A stretch of DNA of 64,000 bases from UBA2965 sp036526135 (GTDB taxonomy: Bacteria; Pseudomonadota; Gammaproteobacteria; Pseudomonadales; Azotimanducaceae): assembly GCA_036526135.1 (NCBI GenBank), contig DATCZA010000010.1, forward strand, positions 56,310 to 120,309, written 5' to 3'. Position numbers and translations under genes: made by a program. Below are positions 8,420 to 15,987 of this stretch, one piece after another. The notes beneath the pieces are model-generated. The model saw only the letters and a program-made list of their open reading frames with translations. It had not been told where the DNA came from and did no database searches. Numbering within the stretch: the first letter of the stretch is position 1; every line of letters begins with the position of its first letter.

Positions 8420-9337
8420 GTGAGTCTCGGTTTCATGTTCCCGGGGCAGGGCTCCCAGACCGTTGGGATGCTCTCGGACATCTCCGCCGAGTATCCGCAG
8501 GTGATTGAGTGTTTTCAGCGCGCGGGCGACAGCATCGGCCGGCCGCTGTGGGAGATAACGACGTCCGGGCCGGATACGGAGCTCAACAGCACGGAGATCA
8601 CCCAGCCGGCGCTCCTGACGGCGAGCGTCGCGCTCTGGGAGATCTGGCAGACGTCGGGAGGAGAAGCGCCCGCGATGCTTTCGGGCCACAGCCTGGGCGA
8701 GTATTCGGCCCTGGTTTGCGCTGGTTCGCTTTCCCTCGAAGACGGGGTGCGGCTCGTTCACGAGCGTGGCAAGCTGATGCAGAAGGCCGTGCCTCACGGT
8801 AAAGGCGCCATGGCGGCCGTGCTCGGTCTCGACGACGGTGTCGTGGCTGCGTGCTGCGAGGCCGTGGACGGGGTCGTCTCCCCAGCCAACTTCAACGCGC
8901 CGGGCCAGGTAGTCATCGCTGGAGCCACGGCCGCGGTGGAGTCGGCCGTAGAAGCCTGCCGCGAGGCGGGTGCCCGACGCGCCGTGCTGCTGCCGGTGAG
9001 CGGGCCCTTTCATTGCGAGCTCATGAGGCCGGTTCAGAACGCCTTTGCCGACGTGCTGGGCCGCGTCGACCTCGTCATGCCGAGTATTCCCATCGTTCAC
9101 AACGTCGATGGAGAGGTCGCGCCCGACCTGGATGCGTTGCGATCAAAACTGATGGCCCAGATCGCCGAGCCCGTGCTCTGGACGCGCTGCGCGCAGAACA
9201 TGGTCGCTGCCGGGGTCACCCGGCTTGTGGAATGCGGTCCCGGCAAGGTGCTCAGTGGCCTCGTCAAACGAATCGACAAGTCGGTCCAGGCCGAATCTCT
9301 GGGCACCCTCGACGGGTTGCGCGCGGCGCTCGGTTAG
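8420..9337 (+). CDS. fabD: Malonyl-CoA:ACP transacylase FabD
   Basis: A 305-residue malonyl-CoA:acyl carrier protein transacylase that supplies malonyl-ACP for fatty-acid elongation. The FPGQGSQ oxyanion loop is at 7-13, the nucleophile Ser91 is in GHSLGEYSA, and His198 is in SGPFHCELM; the malonate-binding Arg is in the following helix region. Length matches E. coli (309). The start is GTG 8420, six bases after the rpmF stop. The stop TAG is immediately followed by the fabG start, so fabD and fabG are tightly coupled. Confidence 0.96.
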   Translation: MSLGFMFPGQGSQTVGMLSDISAEYPQVIECFQRAGDSIGRPLWEITTSGPDTELNSTEITQPALLTASVALWEIWQTSGGEAPAMLSGHSLGEYSALVCAGSLSLEDGVRLVHERGKLMQKAVPHGKGAMAAVLGLDDGVVAACCEAVDGVVSPANFNAPGQVVIAGATAAVESAVEACREAGARRAVLLPVSGPFHCELMRPVQNAFADVLGRVDLVMPSIPIVHNVDGEVAPDLDALRSKLMAQIAEPVLWTRCAQNMVAAGVTRLVECGPGKVLSGLVKRIDKSVQAESLGTLDGLRAALG

Positions 9338-10069
9338 TTGGCGGCGGAACGTAAAGTAGCGCTGGTGACCGGCGCATCGAGAGGGATCGGGGCTGCCATC
9401 GCCCAACGTCTGTCTTTAGACCATCACGTTGTCGGAACCGCCACCTCGGAGCAGGGTGCCCTGGCGATCTCCGAGTCCCTCGGCGATGCCGGCGAGGGTC
9501 TCATCATGCGCGTGCAAGACGATGCCTCGGTGTCGGCCGCCCTGGACCGGCTGGCCCAGGGGTGCGGGATGCCCGCCGTCGTCGTGAACAATGCCGGCAT
9601 AACGCGCGACAACCTTCTGCTGCGGATGAAACCGGAAGAATGGCAGGAAGTAATGGACACGAACCTGGGCGCGCTTTACCGCGTGGTGAAGCCGTGCTTG
9701 CGCAGCATGATGAAATCGCGATGGGGGCGGATCGTGAACCTGAGCTCCGTGGTTGCCCGGATGGGAAACCCTGGCCAGAGCAACTACGTAGCGAGCAAAG
9801 CCGGCATCGAAGGCTTCACGCGATCGCTGGCCATCGAGGTTGCTTCCCGGGGAATCACCGTTAATGCGGTCGCGCCAGGGTTCATCGAGACCGACATGAC
9901 CTCGCAGCTGTCACAAGACCAGGTCGAGGAAATGCTGGCGCGGGTGCCTGCTGGCCGGATGGGATCTGCGGACGAAGTCGCCGGTGCCGTTGCTTATCTT
10001 GTTAGCGACGCGGCGGGCTATATTACGGGAACCACGCTTGCCATCAACGGCGGGCTGCACTTGACTTGA
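9338..10069 (+). CDS. fabG: 3-oxoacyl-ACP reductase FabG
   Basis: A 243-residue SDR enzyme that reduces beta-ketoacyl-ACP with NADPH in the elongation cycle. The TGASRGIG motif is at 11-18, NNAG at 84-87 and the catalytic Ser137, Tyr150 and Lys154 in SSVVARMGNPGQSNYVASK. The C-terminal GYITGTTLAINGG motif is typical. The start is an unusual TTG directly abutting the fabD stop and without its own Shine-Dalgarno; family alignment needs a start here, so translation probably depends on ribosomes finishing fabD. Confidence 0.96.
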   Translation: MAAERKVALVTGASRGIGAAIAQRLSLDHHVVGTATSEQGALAISESLGDAGEGLIMRVQDDASVSAALDRLAQGCGMPAVVVNNAGITRDNLLLRMKPEEWQEVMDTNLGALYRVVKPCLRSMMKSRWGRIVNLSSVVARMGNPGQSNYVASKAGIEGFTRSLAIEVASRGITVNAVAPGFIETDMTSQLSQDQVEEMLARVPAGRMGSADEVAGAVAYLVSDAAGYITGTTLAINGGLHLT

Positions 10070-10132
10070 AAAGCGACGAAATTTGAGCTTTCGGATTCCG
10101 GATTCAAGCGATTCCGGGTGCCCGAGCCTCAA

Positions 10133-10160
10133 CTTGAATTGGCCAGGGGGGGTCTATAGA
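10133..10160 (+). promoter_or_regulatory. Candidate sigma-70 promoter for acpP
   Basis: A -35-like CTTGAA at 10133-10138 and a -10-like TATAGA at 10155-10160 are separated by 16 bases. They lie in the 139-base gap between fabG and acpP, about 50 bases before the acpP ATG. acpP is usually among the most highly expressed genes and often has its own promoter, which fits. Read by eye only. Confidence 0.5.
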
Positions 10161-10208
10161 ATTCGGCGCTCCCTGCACCCAGGAACCTGATTGGGAGATG
10201 ACTGCAGC

Positions 10209-10442
10209 ATGAGCAGTGTAGAAGAACGCGTTAAGAAGCTGATTTGTGAGCAGCTGGGAGTCAAAGAGGACGAGGTCAAGGACGAAGCTTCGTTCGTGGA
10301 GGATCTCGGTGCGGATTCTCTGGATACGGTCGAGCTGGTGATGGCGCTGGAAGAAGAGTTCGAGACCGAGATTCCCGACGAAGAAGCCGAGAAGATCACC
10401 ACCGTCAAAGAGGCCATCGACTATATCCTGGCGCATCAGTAG
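10209..10442 (+). CDS. acpP: Acyl carrier protein
   Basis: A 77-residue, strongly acidic acyl carrier protein. Ser37 in the LGADSLDTVE motif is the 4'-phosphopantetheine attachment site. The four-helix sequence and length match E. coli AcpP (78 residues). It carries growing acyl chains for fatty-acid, lipid A and lipoate synthesis. The frame is open from 10191, but ATG 10209 gives the family N-terminus MSSVEERVKK and has GGGAG 12 bases upstream. It is followed by a strong terminator before fabF. Confidence 0.98.
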   Translation: MSSVEERVKKLICEQLGVKEDEVKDEASFVEDLGADSLDTVELVMALEEEFETEIPDEEAEKITTVKEAIDYILAHQ

Positions 10443-10468
10443 CCGGCGAACCCTTGTAATTCACGTCT

Positions 10469-10502
10469 AAGCCGCATCTACTTGGGATGGTGCGGCTTTT
10501 TG
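10469..10502 (+). terminator. Rho-independent terminator between acpP and fabF
   Basis: An eight-base perfect stem, AAGCCGCA paired with TGCGGCTT, encloses a 14-base loop and is followed at once by a T-rich tract (tttttgttt). It lies 26 bases after the acpP stop and 27 before the fabF ATG. It would raise acpP mRNA over fabF, either as a full stop or as a partial terminator. Confidence 0.85.
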
Positions 10503-10528
10503 TTTCTGGGTAATCGAGAGATCGAAAC

Positions 10529-11764
10529 ATGACCAGACGACGCGTGGTGGTTACCGGTATTGGGCTTCTCACGCCGATCGGCAACGACGTCGACTCTGCG
10601 TGGTCGAACGCGCTGGCGGGCAAGAGCGGCGCAGGGCCCATCGAACAGTTTGATGCCACCGACTTCAGCGTGAGGATCTGCGCACCCGTCAAAGGGTTCG
10701 ACGCGACGCAGTACGTAGACCGCAAGGAAGTGCGCCGCAACGATCCGTTCATCGTCTACGGCATGGCAGCGGGCGTGCAGGCCATCGAGGATGCGGGGCT
10801 CGACGCGCATCCGGCCGACGGCCACCGTTACGGTTTAGCCATCGGATCCGGTATCGGAGGTCTGGGGACCATCGAGGACACACACGGCAGCCTCGTCGCT
10901 GGCGGTCCGAGAAAGGTTTCCCCGTTTTTCATTCCTGCCAGCGTGATCAACATGATCAGCGGCAACCTGTCCATACGCTACGGATTCACCGGGCCCAACG
11001 TGGCGGTCGTGACTGCCTGCACCACCGGAACCCACAACATCGGGTTCGGGGCGCGGATGATTCAGAGTGGCGATGCCGACGTCATGGTGGTCGGGGGGGC
11101 GGAGTACGCGACGACCCCCGTGGCGGTTGCGGCATTCTCGATGATGAAGGCGCTCTCCACGCGGAACGACGAGCCGGAGCTTGCCAGCCGGCCCTGGGAT
11201 CGTGATCGGGACGGATTCCTGCTCGGGGAAGGGGCGGGCGTCCTTGTCCTCGAGGAGTACGAACGGGCAAAGGCCCGGGACGCCAAGATCTATGCCGAGG
11301 TGGTTGGGTTCGGGATGAGCGCCGATGCCTTTCACATCACCAGCCCCGCGGAGGATGGCGCAGGCGCCGCTGCGTGCATGCAGAACGCGCTTGCAGACGC
11401 GGGCCTGCGTTCGGATCAGATCGACTACATAAACGCCCACGGAACATCCACGCCGCTCGGCGACGTGGCGGAGACGGTGGCCATCAAACGCGTCTTCGGA
11501 GACGACACCCGGGTGGCCGTCAATTCCACCAAGTCCATGATCGGGCATCTGCTTGGCGCGGCGGGCAGCGTGGAAGCGATCTTTACGATTCTCGCCATCC
11601 GCGATCAGGTGTCTCCGCCGACCATCAATCTGGACAATCCTGGCGAAGGCTGCGATCTGGACTACGTCCCGAACGTGGCCAGACAGATGCAGATCAGGGC
11701 TGGTCTGAGCAATTCGTTCGGATTCGGCGGAACCAACGGGACCTTGATCTTCGCATCGGTCTGA
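10529..11764 (+). CDS. fabF: 3-oxoacyl-ACP synthase II (FabF, KAS II)
   Basis: A 411-residue condensing enzyme that elongates acyl-ACPs with malonyl-ACP and controls the C16:1 to C18:1 step. The Cys-His-His triad is complete: Cys164 in VTACTTGTHN, His304 in NAHGTSTPLGD and His340 in KSMIGHLLGAAG, with Lys335 just before it. Length matches E. coli FabF (413). ATG 10529 follows GAGAGA at a suitable distance. pabC, which follows fabF in E. coli, is missing and mltG begins 29 bases later. Confidence 0.97.
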   Translation: MTRRRVVVTGIGLLTPIGNDVDSAWSNALAGKSGAGPIEQFDATDFSVRICAPVKGFDATQYVDRKEVRRNDPFIVYGMAAGVQAIEDAGLDAHPADGHRYGLAIGSGIGGLGTIEDTHGSLVAGGPRKVSPFFIPASVINMISGNLSIRYGFTGPNVAVVTACTTGTHNIGFGARMIQSGDADVMVVGGAEYATTPVAVAAFSMMKALSTRNDEPELASRPWDRDRDGFLLGEGAGVLVLEEYERAKARDAKIYAEVVGFGMSADAFHITSPAEDGAGAAACMQNALADAGLRSDQIDYINAHGTSTPLGDVAETVAIKRVFGDDTRVAVNSTKSMIGHLLGAAGSVEAIFTILAIRDQVSPPTINLDNPGEGCDLDYVPNVARQMQIRAGLSNSFGFGGTNGTLIFASV

Positions 11765-11793
11765 ACGACGCGCCTGATGTAGAATCCGGCGCG

Positions 11794-12780
11794 ATGAGGC
11801 TCTTCCTGGTCAGCTTCGCCGCCTTGATCCTTCTCTCCGGGTCCGCAGCATTCTATGTGGTTCGGTGGAATGATGCCCCGCTCGCCCTGACCGAGCCGGT
11901 GGTGGTCGTGCTCGAGGCGGGCGAACCGTTTTCCAAGTTCGCAGCCCGGATAAGCGCGTCGGGGTACCTCACACACCCAAGGCTCTGGTCCCGGTTGGCT
12001 CGTCTGCGCGGTCTTGCCAGGCAGGCCAAGGCCGGAGAGTACGCGTTGCAGCCTGGGGATACGCCCGAACGGCTGCTGCAGCGGATCGTCCGCGGTGAGG
12101 TCGTTACTTATGAAGTCCGGCTGCTCGAGGGCTGGACCGTGATGCAGGTGCTGCTCGCGTTGCAGGAGAACCAGGTGCTCGAGCACGAACTCGTCGGCGC
12201 GAACGTCACCACGCTGCTGGAAGCCCTGGGACTGCCAGGAGGTCATGCGGAGGGGCTCTTCTATCCGGACACCTATCAGTTCGTGCGCGGTTCGTCTGAT
12301 CGGGACATCCTGCGCAGAGCCTACGACCGGATGCAGATGGTTCTCGAGGGCGCCTGGGACCAGCGCGCGTCGGGCCTTCCCTACCGAACTCCATACGAAG
12401 CGCTCATCGTGGCATCCCTCGTGGAGAAGGAGACGGGTCGCGACGAGGATCGCGAGCACATCAGCCAGGTGTTCGTCAGCCGACTGAATGCCAACATGCG
12501 CCTGCAGACGGACCCGTCTGTGATTTACGGTCTGGGCGAGCGGTTCGACGGAAACCTGAAACGGGTTCATCTGCGCGAGTCGACCCCTTACAACACATAC
12601 GTGATCAGGGGGCTCCCGCCAACGCCCATTGCTCTTCCCGGTGGCAAATCGATCGACGCGGCGTTGCATCCGGGCCCCGGGGATTACCTGTATTTCGTCT
12701 CCCGGGGGGACGGTACCAGCCAGTTTTCCCGAAGCCACGCCGAGCATCTCGCCGCGGTGCGTAAGTATCAGCTGAAATGA
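11794..12780 (+). CDS. mltG: Endolytic murein transglycosylase MltG
   Basis: A 328-residue inner-membrane YceG-family lytic transglycosylase that cleaves nascent glycan strands and sets their length. One N-terminal membrane segment spans about 2-22. A LysM-like region lies at roughly 34-105, followed by the catalytic domain with Glu211 in ASLVEKETG and the R-L-x-x-x-M-x-L-Q-T-D-P-S-V-I-Y-G block. Length is close to E. coli (340). The frame is open upstream inside fabF, but ATG 11794 gives the membrane anchor. Its stop overlaps the tmk start as ATGA. Confidence 0.95.
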   Translation: MRLFLVSFAALILLSGSAAFYVVRWNDAPLALTEPVVVVLEAGEPFSKFAARISASGYLTHPRLWSRLARLRGLARQAKAGEYALQPGDTPERLLQRIVRGEVVTYEVRLLEGWTVMQVLLALQENQVLEHELVGANVTTLLEALGLPGGHAEGLFYPDTYQFVRGSSDRDILRRAYDRMQMVLEGAWDQRASGLPYRTPYEALIVASLVEKETGRDEDREHISQVFVSRLNANMRLQTDPSVIYGLGERFDGNLKRVHLRESTPYNTYVIRGLPPTPIALPGGKSIDAALHPGPGDYLYFVSRGDGTSQFSRSHAEHLAAVRKYQLK

Positions 12781-13418
12781 GCGTCGACAGCGGCAGCAGG
12801 GGTCGGTTCATCACCCTCGAAGGGACTGAGGGCGTCGGCAAGACGAGCAATCTGGAGCACGTCTGCCATCTTCTGCAGCGCGCCGGATACGAAGTCGTCG
12901 CGACCCGTGAGCCTGGCGGCACGCCGCTGGCCGAGAGCATTCGATCGTTGCTGCTCGAGGTGCGCGAGGAGCCGGTAGATCCCACCGTGGAGCTTCTGAT
13001 GGTTTTCGCCGCCCGCGCCCAGCACGTCGCCCGCGTCATCGAACCGGCGCTGGCGGCCGGGCGCTGGGTGGTGTGCGACCGGTTTACGGACGCCACCTTC
13101 GCTTATCAGGGCGGCGGGAGAGGCATCTCGATGGAAGACATCGCCACCCTGGAATCCCTGGTTCAGGGGGATCTGCGTCCTGATCTGACGCTCTATCTCG
13201 ACGTGCCCGTCGAGGTGGCTGCCAAGCGTATTGCCGGGCGGGATCATGACCGCTTCGAGCGCGAGCAGATGGACTTCTTCGAGCGCGTGAGGAAAACCTA
13301 CCTCGAGCGGGCAGCGGACGAACCGCAGCGCGTGCGGGTCGTGGATGCCCGGCAGGACCTCGCGACGGTGCAGGCGGAAATCGACCGCGTCGTCGCCGAA
13401 TTCCTGGATCGCTCATGA
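12777..13418 (+). CDS. tmk: Thymidylate kinase
   Basis: A 213-residue dTMP kinase forming dTDP for DNA synthesis. The P-loop EGTEGVGKTS is at 15-24. The DRF motif in CDRFTDATFAYQGGGRG contributes the catalytic and dTMP-binding residues, and a lid region RIAGRDHDRFERE follows. The P-loop carries Glu at the second x, and an Arg-rich lid is present, as in the E. coli class. It overlaps mltG by four bases before and holB by four after (ATGA), so the three are translationally coupled. Confidence 0.96.
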   Translation: MSVDSGSRGRFITLEGTEGVGKTSNLEHVCHLLQRAGYEVVATREPGGTPLAESIRSLLLEVREEPVDPTVELLMVFAARAQHVARVIEPALAAGRWVVCDRFTDATFAYQGGGRGISMEDIATLESLVQGDLRPDLTLYLDVPVEVAAKRIAGRDHDRFEREQMDFFERVRKTYLERAADEPQRVRVVDARQDLATVQAEIDRVVAEFLDRS

Positions 13419-14320
13419 CGGCACTACTGCCCTGGCATGTGACGTTGGCCGATCGTATCGAGGGCCTCATGTCTGCCGGCCGGCTTCCGCACGGCATCCT
13501 CATCACCGGCACCGAAGGATGGGGCGACAGTATTCTGGCGGCCCGGCTGGCACTGCGGATTCTTGCAGAGGATACCGATCAGAACCCCCGGGAGCTGGCG
13601 CATCCGAATCTGCGCTGGATCGTTCCCGACGGTGCGGAGATCAAGGTCAGCGCAGTGAGAGAACTCGGCGAGTTCGCTTTTTCCACCAGCCAGGGCGGCG
13701 GTGCCAAGGTCGCCGTTCTGGAAAACGCTCACCTGTTGAATCGCAACGCGGCGAACGCGCTTCTGAAGACCCTGGAGGAACCGCCGGCCAACACGTTTCT
13801 CGTCCTGGCGACGAGCCATCCTGGACGGTTGCTCGCGACGATCCGCAGCCGTTGTCAGCGGTTCGTCATCCAGCCGGATGCGCAGGCTGCCCGTGGCTGG
13901 CTGCAGGGTCGGTGGAGCGAGGCCGAGCTGGCCTCGCGGCTGCCGGAAACCGGCGGCGCGCCGCTGCTCGTGGACGCGGCGCTCACAGAGGGCTCGACAG
14001 CCCTGCGCGAATGCCTGGAGGTGGCGCTGTCCTCACCACGGCCCTTGGACAGCATCGCCGAGCTGCTCGAGCGGGATGCAGGCCAGGTCACCAGCGGCTG
14101 GTACCGCACGCTACGAGACCTGATCGCCGGCCGGGAGGAGATCGGCGCTTTGCGGCAGACGGACAGCAGGGCGCTGTTCGAATTCGCCGACGAGCTTCTA
14201 TGGGTGCGCCACCAGCTCGTCAACACCAACAGCGCCAACGCCCGGCTGCTCTTTGAGCGGCTGGTGGCGAAATGGTGCAGCCTTGGGATGGAGTCGGCGC
14301 GGCGACCGGGCAATACGTGA
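13415..14320 (+). CDS. holB: DNA polymerase III subunit delta'
   Basis: A 301-residue clamp-loader subunit. The position after tmk is conserved. The P-loop position reads GTEGWGDS, degenerate as expected since delta' does not bind ATP. The core NAANALLKTLEEPP at 111-124 and the SRC motif at 145-147 are intact. The protein is about 30 residues shorter than E. coli delta', and part of the loss is where the four-cysteine zinc module should be (about 50-68): here the stretch between ILAEDTDQNPRE and HPNLRWI has no cysteine. The sequence still aligns on both sides, so this looks like a natural deletion, not a frameshift. Confidence 0.93.
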   Translation: MTALLPWHVTLADRIEGLMSAGRLPHGILITGTEGWGDSILAARLALRILAEDTDQNPRELAHPNLRWIVPDGAEIKVSAVRELGEFAFSTSQGGGAKVAVLENAHLLNRNAANALLKTLEEPPANTFLVLATSHPGRLLATIRSRCQRFVIQPDAQAARGWLQGRWSEAELASRLPETGGAPLLVDAALTEGSTALRECLEVALSSPRPLDSIAELLERDAGQVTSGWYRTLRDLIAGREEIGALRQTDSRALFEFADELLWVRHQLVNTNSANARLLFERLVAKWCSLGMESARRPGNT

Positions 14321-14404
14321 TGCCGTTCTCGGTCTTGCGATTGACAGTTTTCGCCCGCGCGCGGATCATCATCTGCGTTGTACGGGGCACAAGGTATTGT
14401 CCAG

Positions 14405-14755
14405 ATGGCGGCTCGTCGCGGCGCTAGAAACGGAATTCTCTCCCTCGCGATCAAGGACAAGGCGGTGCTTTATGCCGCTTACATGCCTTTCGTGAAAAAC
14501 GGGGGGCTGTTCATTCCCACCAAGAAGGACTACGAGCTCGGCGATGAGGTTTTCATGCTTCTCAATCTCATGGACGAAGCAGAAAAGATTCCCGTGGCCG
14601 GCAAGGTCGTCTGGGTGACGCCCTCGGGCGCGCAGGGAAATCGCGCGGCCGGAATAGGCGTGCAGTTCAACGATCAGGACGATGTTGCCCGCTCCAAGAT
14701 CGAAACCTACCTCGCCGGTGCGCTGCAGTCCGACAGACACACTCACACCATGTGA
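14405..14755 (+). CDS. pilZ: PilZ-domain protein (type IV pilus assembly PilZ)
   Basis: A 116-residue single-domain PilZ protein. The genomic site holB-pilZ-tatD is that of P. aeruginosa pilZ, whose 118-residue product is needed for type IV pilus assembly and does not bind c-di-GMP well. This copy likewise lacks a clear RxxxR motif near the N-terminus, and the second motif reads KNGGLFIPT in place of D/N-x-S-x-x-G. The barrel strands GDEVFMLLNL, IPVAGKVVWVTP and GIGVQF are evident. The frame opens at TTG 14378, but ATG 14405 gives the expected length. No pilus genes are in the window. Confidence 0.88.
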   Translation: MAARRGARNGILSLAIKDKAVLYAAYMPFVKNGGLFIPTKKDYELGDEVFMLLNLMDEAEKIPVAGKVVWVTPSGAQGNRAAGIGVQFNDQDDVARSKIETYLAGALQSDRHTHTM

Positions 14756-14761
14756 ACGGCC

Positions 14762-15523
14762 TTGCTGGTCGATTCTCACTGTCACCTGAACTATCTCGAT
14801 GACCCGGACTCCCGTCTGCAGGCGGCGCGGCTTGCCGGCGTCGATGGGTTTCTGTGCATCGGGGTGGATAAAGACGGCATCGCCGCCGTGCTCGACATTG
14901 CCGAGCGCCACCTTGATGTCTGGGCGAGCGTCGGACAGCATCCTGAAGCCGCCGAGAGCCCGCCGGACTGGGTCAGCGACTACCTGACTCATCCCCGGGT
15001 CGTCGCCGTGGGGGAAACGGGCCTGGACTACCACCATGGTCGCCAGGCGCATATCCAGCGCCTGCAGCGGGAACGGTTTGCCTGGCATCTCGAGATTGCG
15101 GGCGTCGCTGGACTGCCCGTCGTCGTGCATACCCGCGATGCGGTGGCGGACACGGCCGACCTCCTGCGGGCGCATCGGGACGTGGGAGGCGTTCTGCACT
15201 GCTTTACGGAGACCTGGGACCTCGCCAAGAGCGCGCTCGACCTCGGGTACTACATCTCGATATCCGGCATCGTGACGTTTCGAAATGGTGAGAACGTCCG
15301 CGAGGTGGCGAGCAGGGTGCCCCGTGACCGTCTGCTCGTAGAAACCGACTGCCCGTGGTTGGCGCCGGCACCGCACCGTGGCCGAACCAACGAGCCCGCC
15401 TTCGTTCGTGACACGGCGACGTTTCTCGCGGACCACCTGAACTGGGATCGGGACGCGCTGGCAGCGCAGACCAGCGAAAACTTCTTTCGCCTCTTCGCCT
15501 GTGGGCCGCAGACGGCGGCCTAG
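14762..15523 (+). CDS. tatD: TatD-family metal-dependent hydrolase (YcfH type)
   Basis: A 253-residue TIM-barrel metal-dependent hydrolase; the family includes 3'-5' DNA exonucleases and D-aminoacyl-tRNA deacylases. Metal ligands are His6 and His8 in VDSHCHLNYLD, Glu in VGETGLDYHHG, His in VVHTRDA, His in LHCFTE and Asp in VETDCPWLAPAPHRG. The N-terminus matches YcfH more than TatD itself, and ycfH also follows holB in E. coli. The start is TTG 14762, six bases after the pilZ stop; no upstream ATG would fit the family. Four bases at the 3' end overlap the convergent GNAT gene. Confidence 0.92.
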   Translation: MLVDSHCHLNYLDDPDSRLQAARLAGVDGFLCIGVDKDGIAAVLDIAERHLDVWASVGQHPEAAESPPDWVSDYLTHPRVVAVGETGLDYHHGRQAHIQRLQRERFAWHLEIAGVAGLPVVVHTRDAVADTADLLRAHRDVGGVLHCFTETWDLAKSALDLGYYISISGIVTFRNGENVREVASRVPRDRLLVETDCPWLAPAPHRGRTNEPAFVRDTATFLADHLNWDRDALAAQTSENFFRLFACGPQTAA

Positions 15524-15987
15524 AATTCTTCCTCGTAAAGCCGGTAGGCGGTCTCTGACATGCCGAGGCTGGCATAGGTTGCCTGGGCGCCTGCGTTTTC
15601 CCGCTCGACGTAGAGCCGGATGCCGCACGTGTCGGGTGCTGAAAGCGCCCGTTCGCGCACGCTCCGATGCAGCGCCGAGTAGACGCCCTTGCGGCGATAC
15701 TCCGGTTTCACGTACACGCTCTGGATCCACCAGAATCGTCCCGCTCTCCAGTCGCTCCACTCGTAGGTGACCATCAGGGAGCCGGCCGGCACCCCGGCAA
15801 GCTCTGCTACCAGATAAAACCCGTCGAGCGGGTGCTCGATGAGGTGCTCCACGCCCGCGGCCAGCGTCGCGCGATCCAGGCCCTTGTCCTCGCTCTCCAT
15901 CGCCATGGCCAGGTTGAACTCGATCAGCAGGCTTGCGTCGCCGCTGCCCGCCGACCTTACGCTGACGTTGGTTGATCTTTCGCTCAC
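15520..15987 (-). CDS. GNAT-family N-acetyltransferase
   Basis: A 155-residue GCN5-related acetyltransferase. The acetyl-CoA loop is YRRKGVYSALHRSV at about 99-112 (R-x-x-G-x-G/A form with Val in place of the second Gly), preceded by the IQSVYVKPEY strand and followed by a LYVERENAGAQATYASLGM block, which is the typical C-terminal motif. The substrate is not evident. The GTG start at 15987 overlaps the stop of the upstream peptidase gene (GTGA), so it is translationally coupled to a peptide-degrading operon. That context suggests an amino acid, peptide or amine substrate, but this is inference. Confidence 0.85.
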   Translation of the reverse strand: MSERSTNVSVRSAGSGDASLLIEFNLAMAMESEDKGLDRATLAAGVEHLIEHPLDGFYLVAELAGVPAGSLMVTYEWSDWRAGRFWWIQSVYVKPEYRRKGVYSALHRSVRERALSAPDTCGIRLYVERENAGAQATYASLGMSETAYRLYEEEF

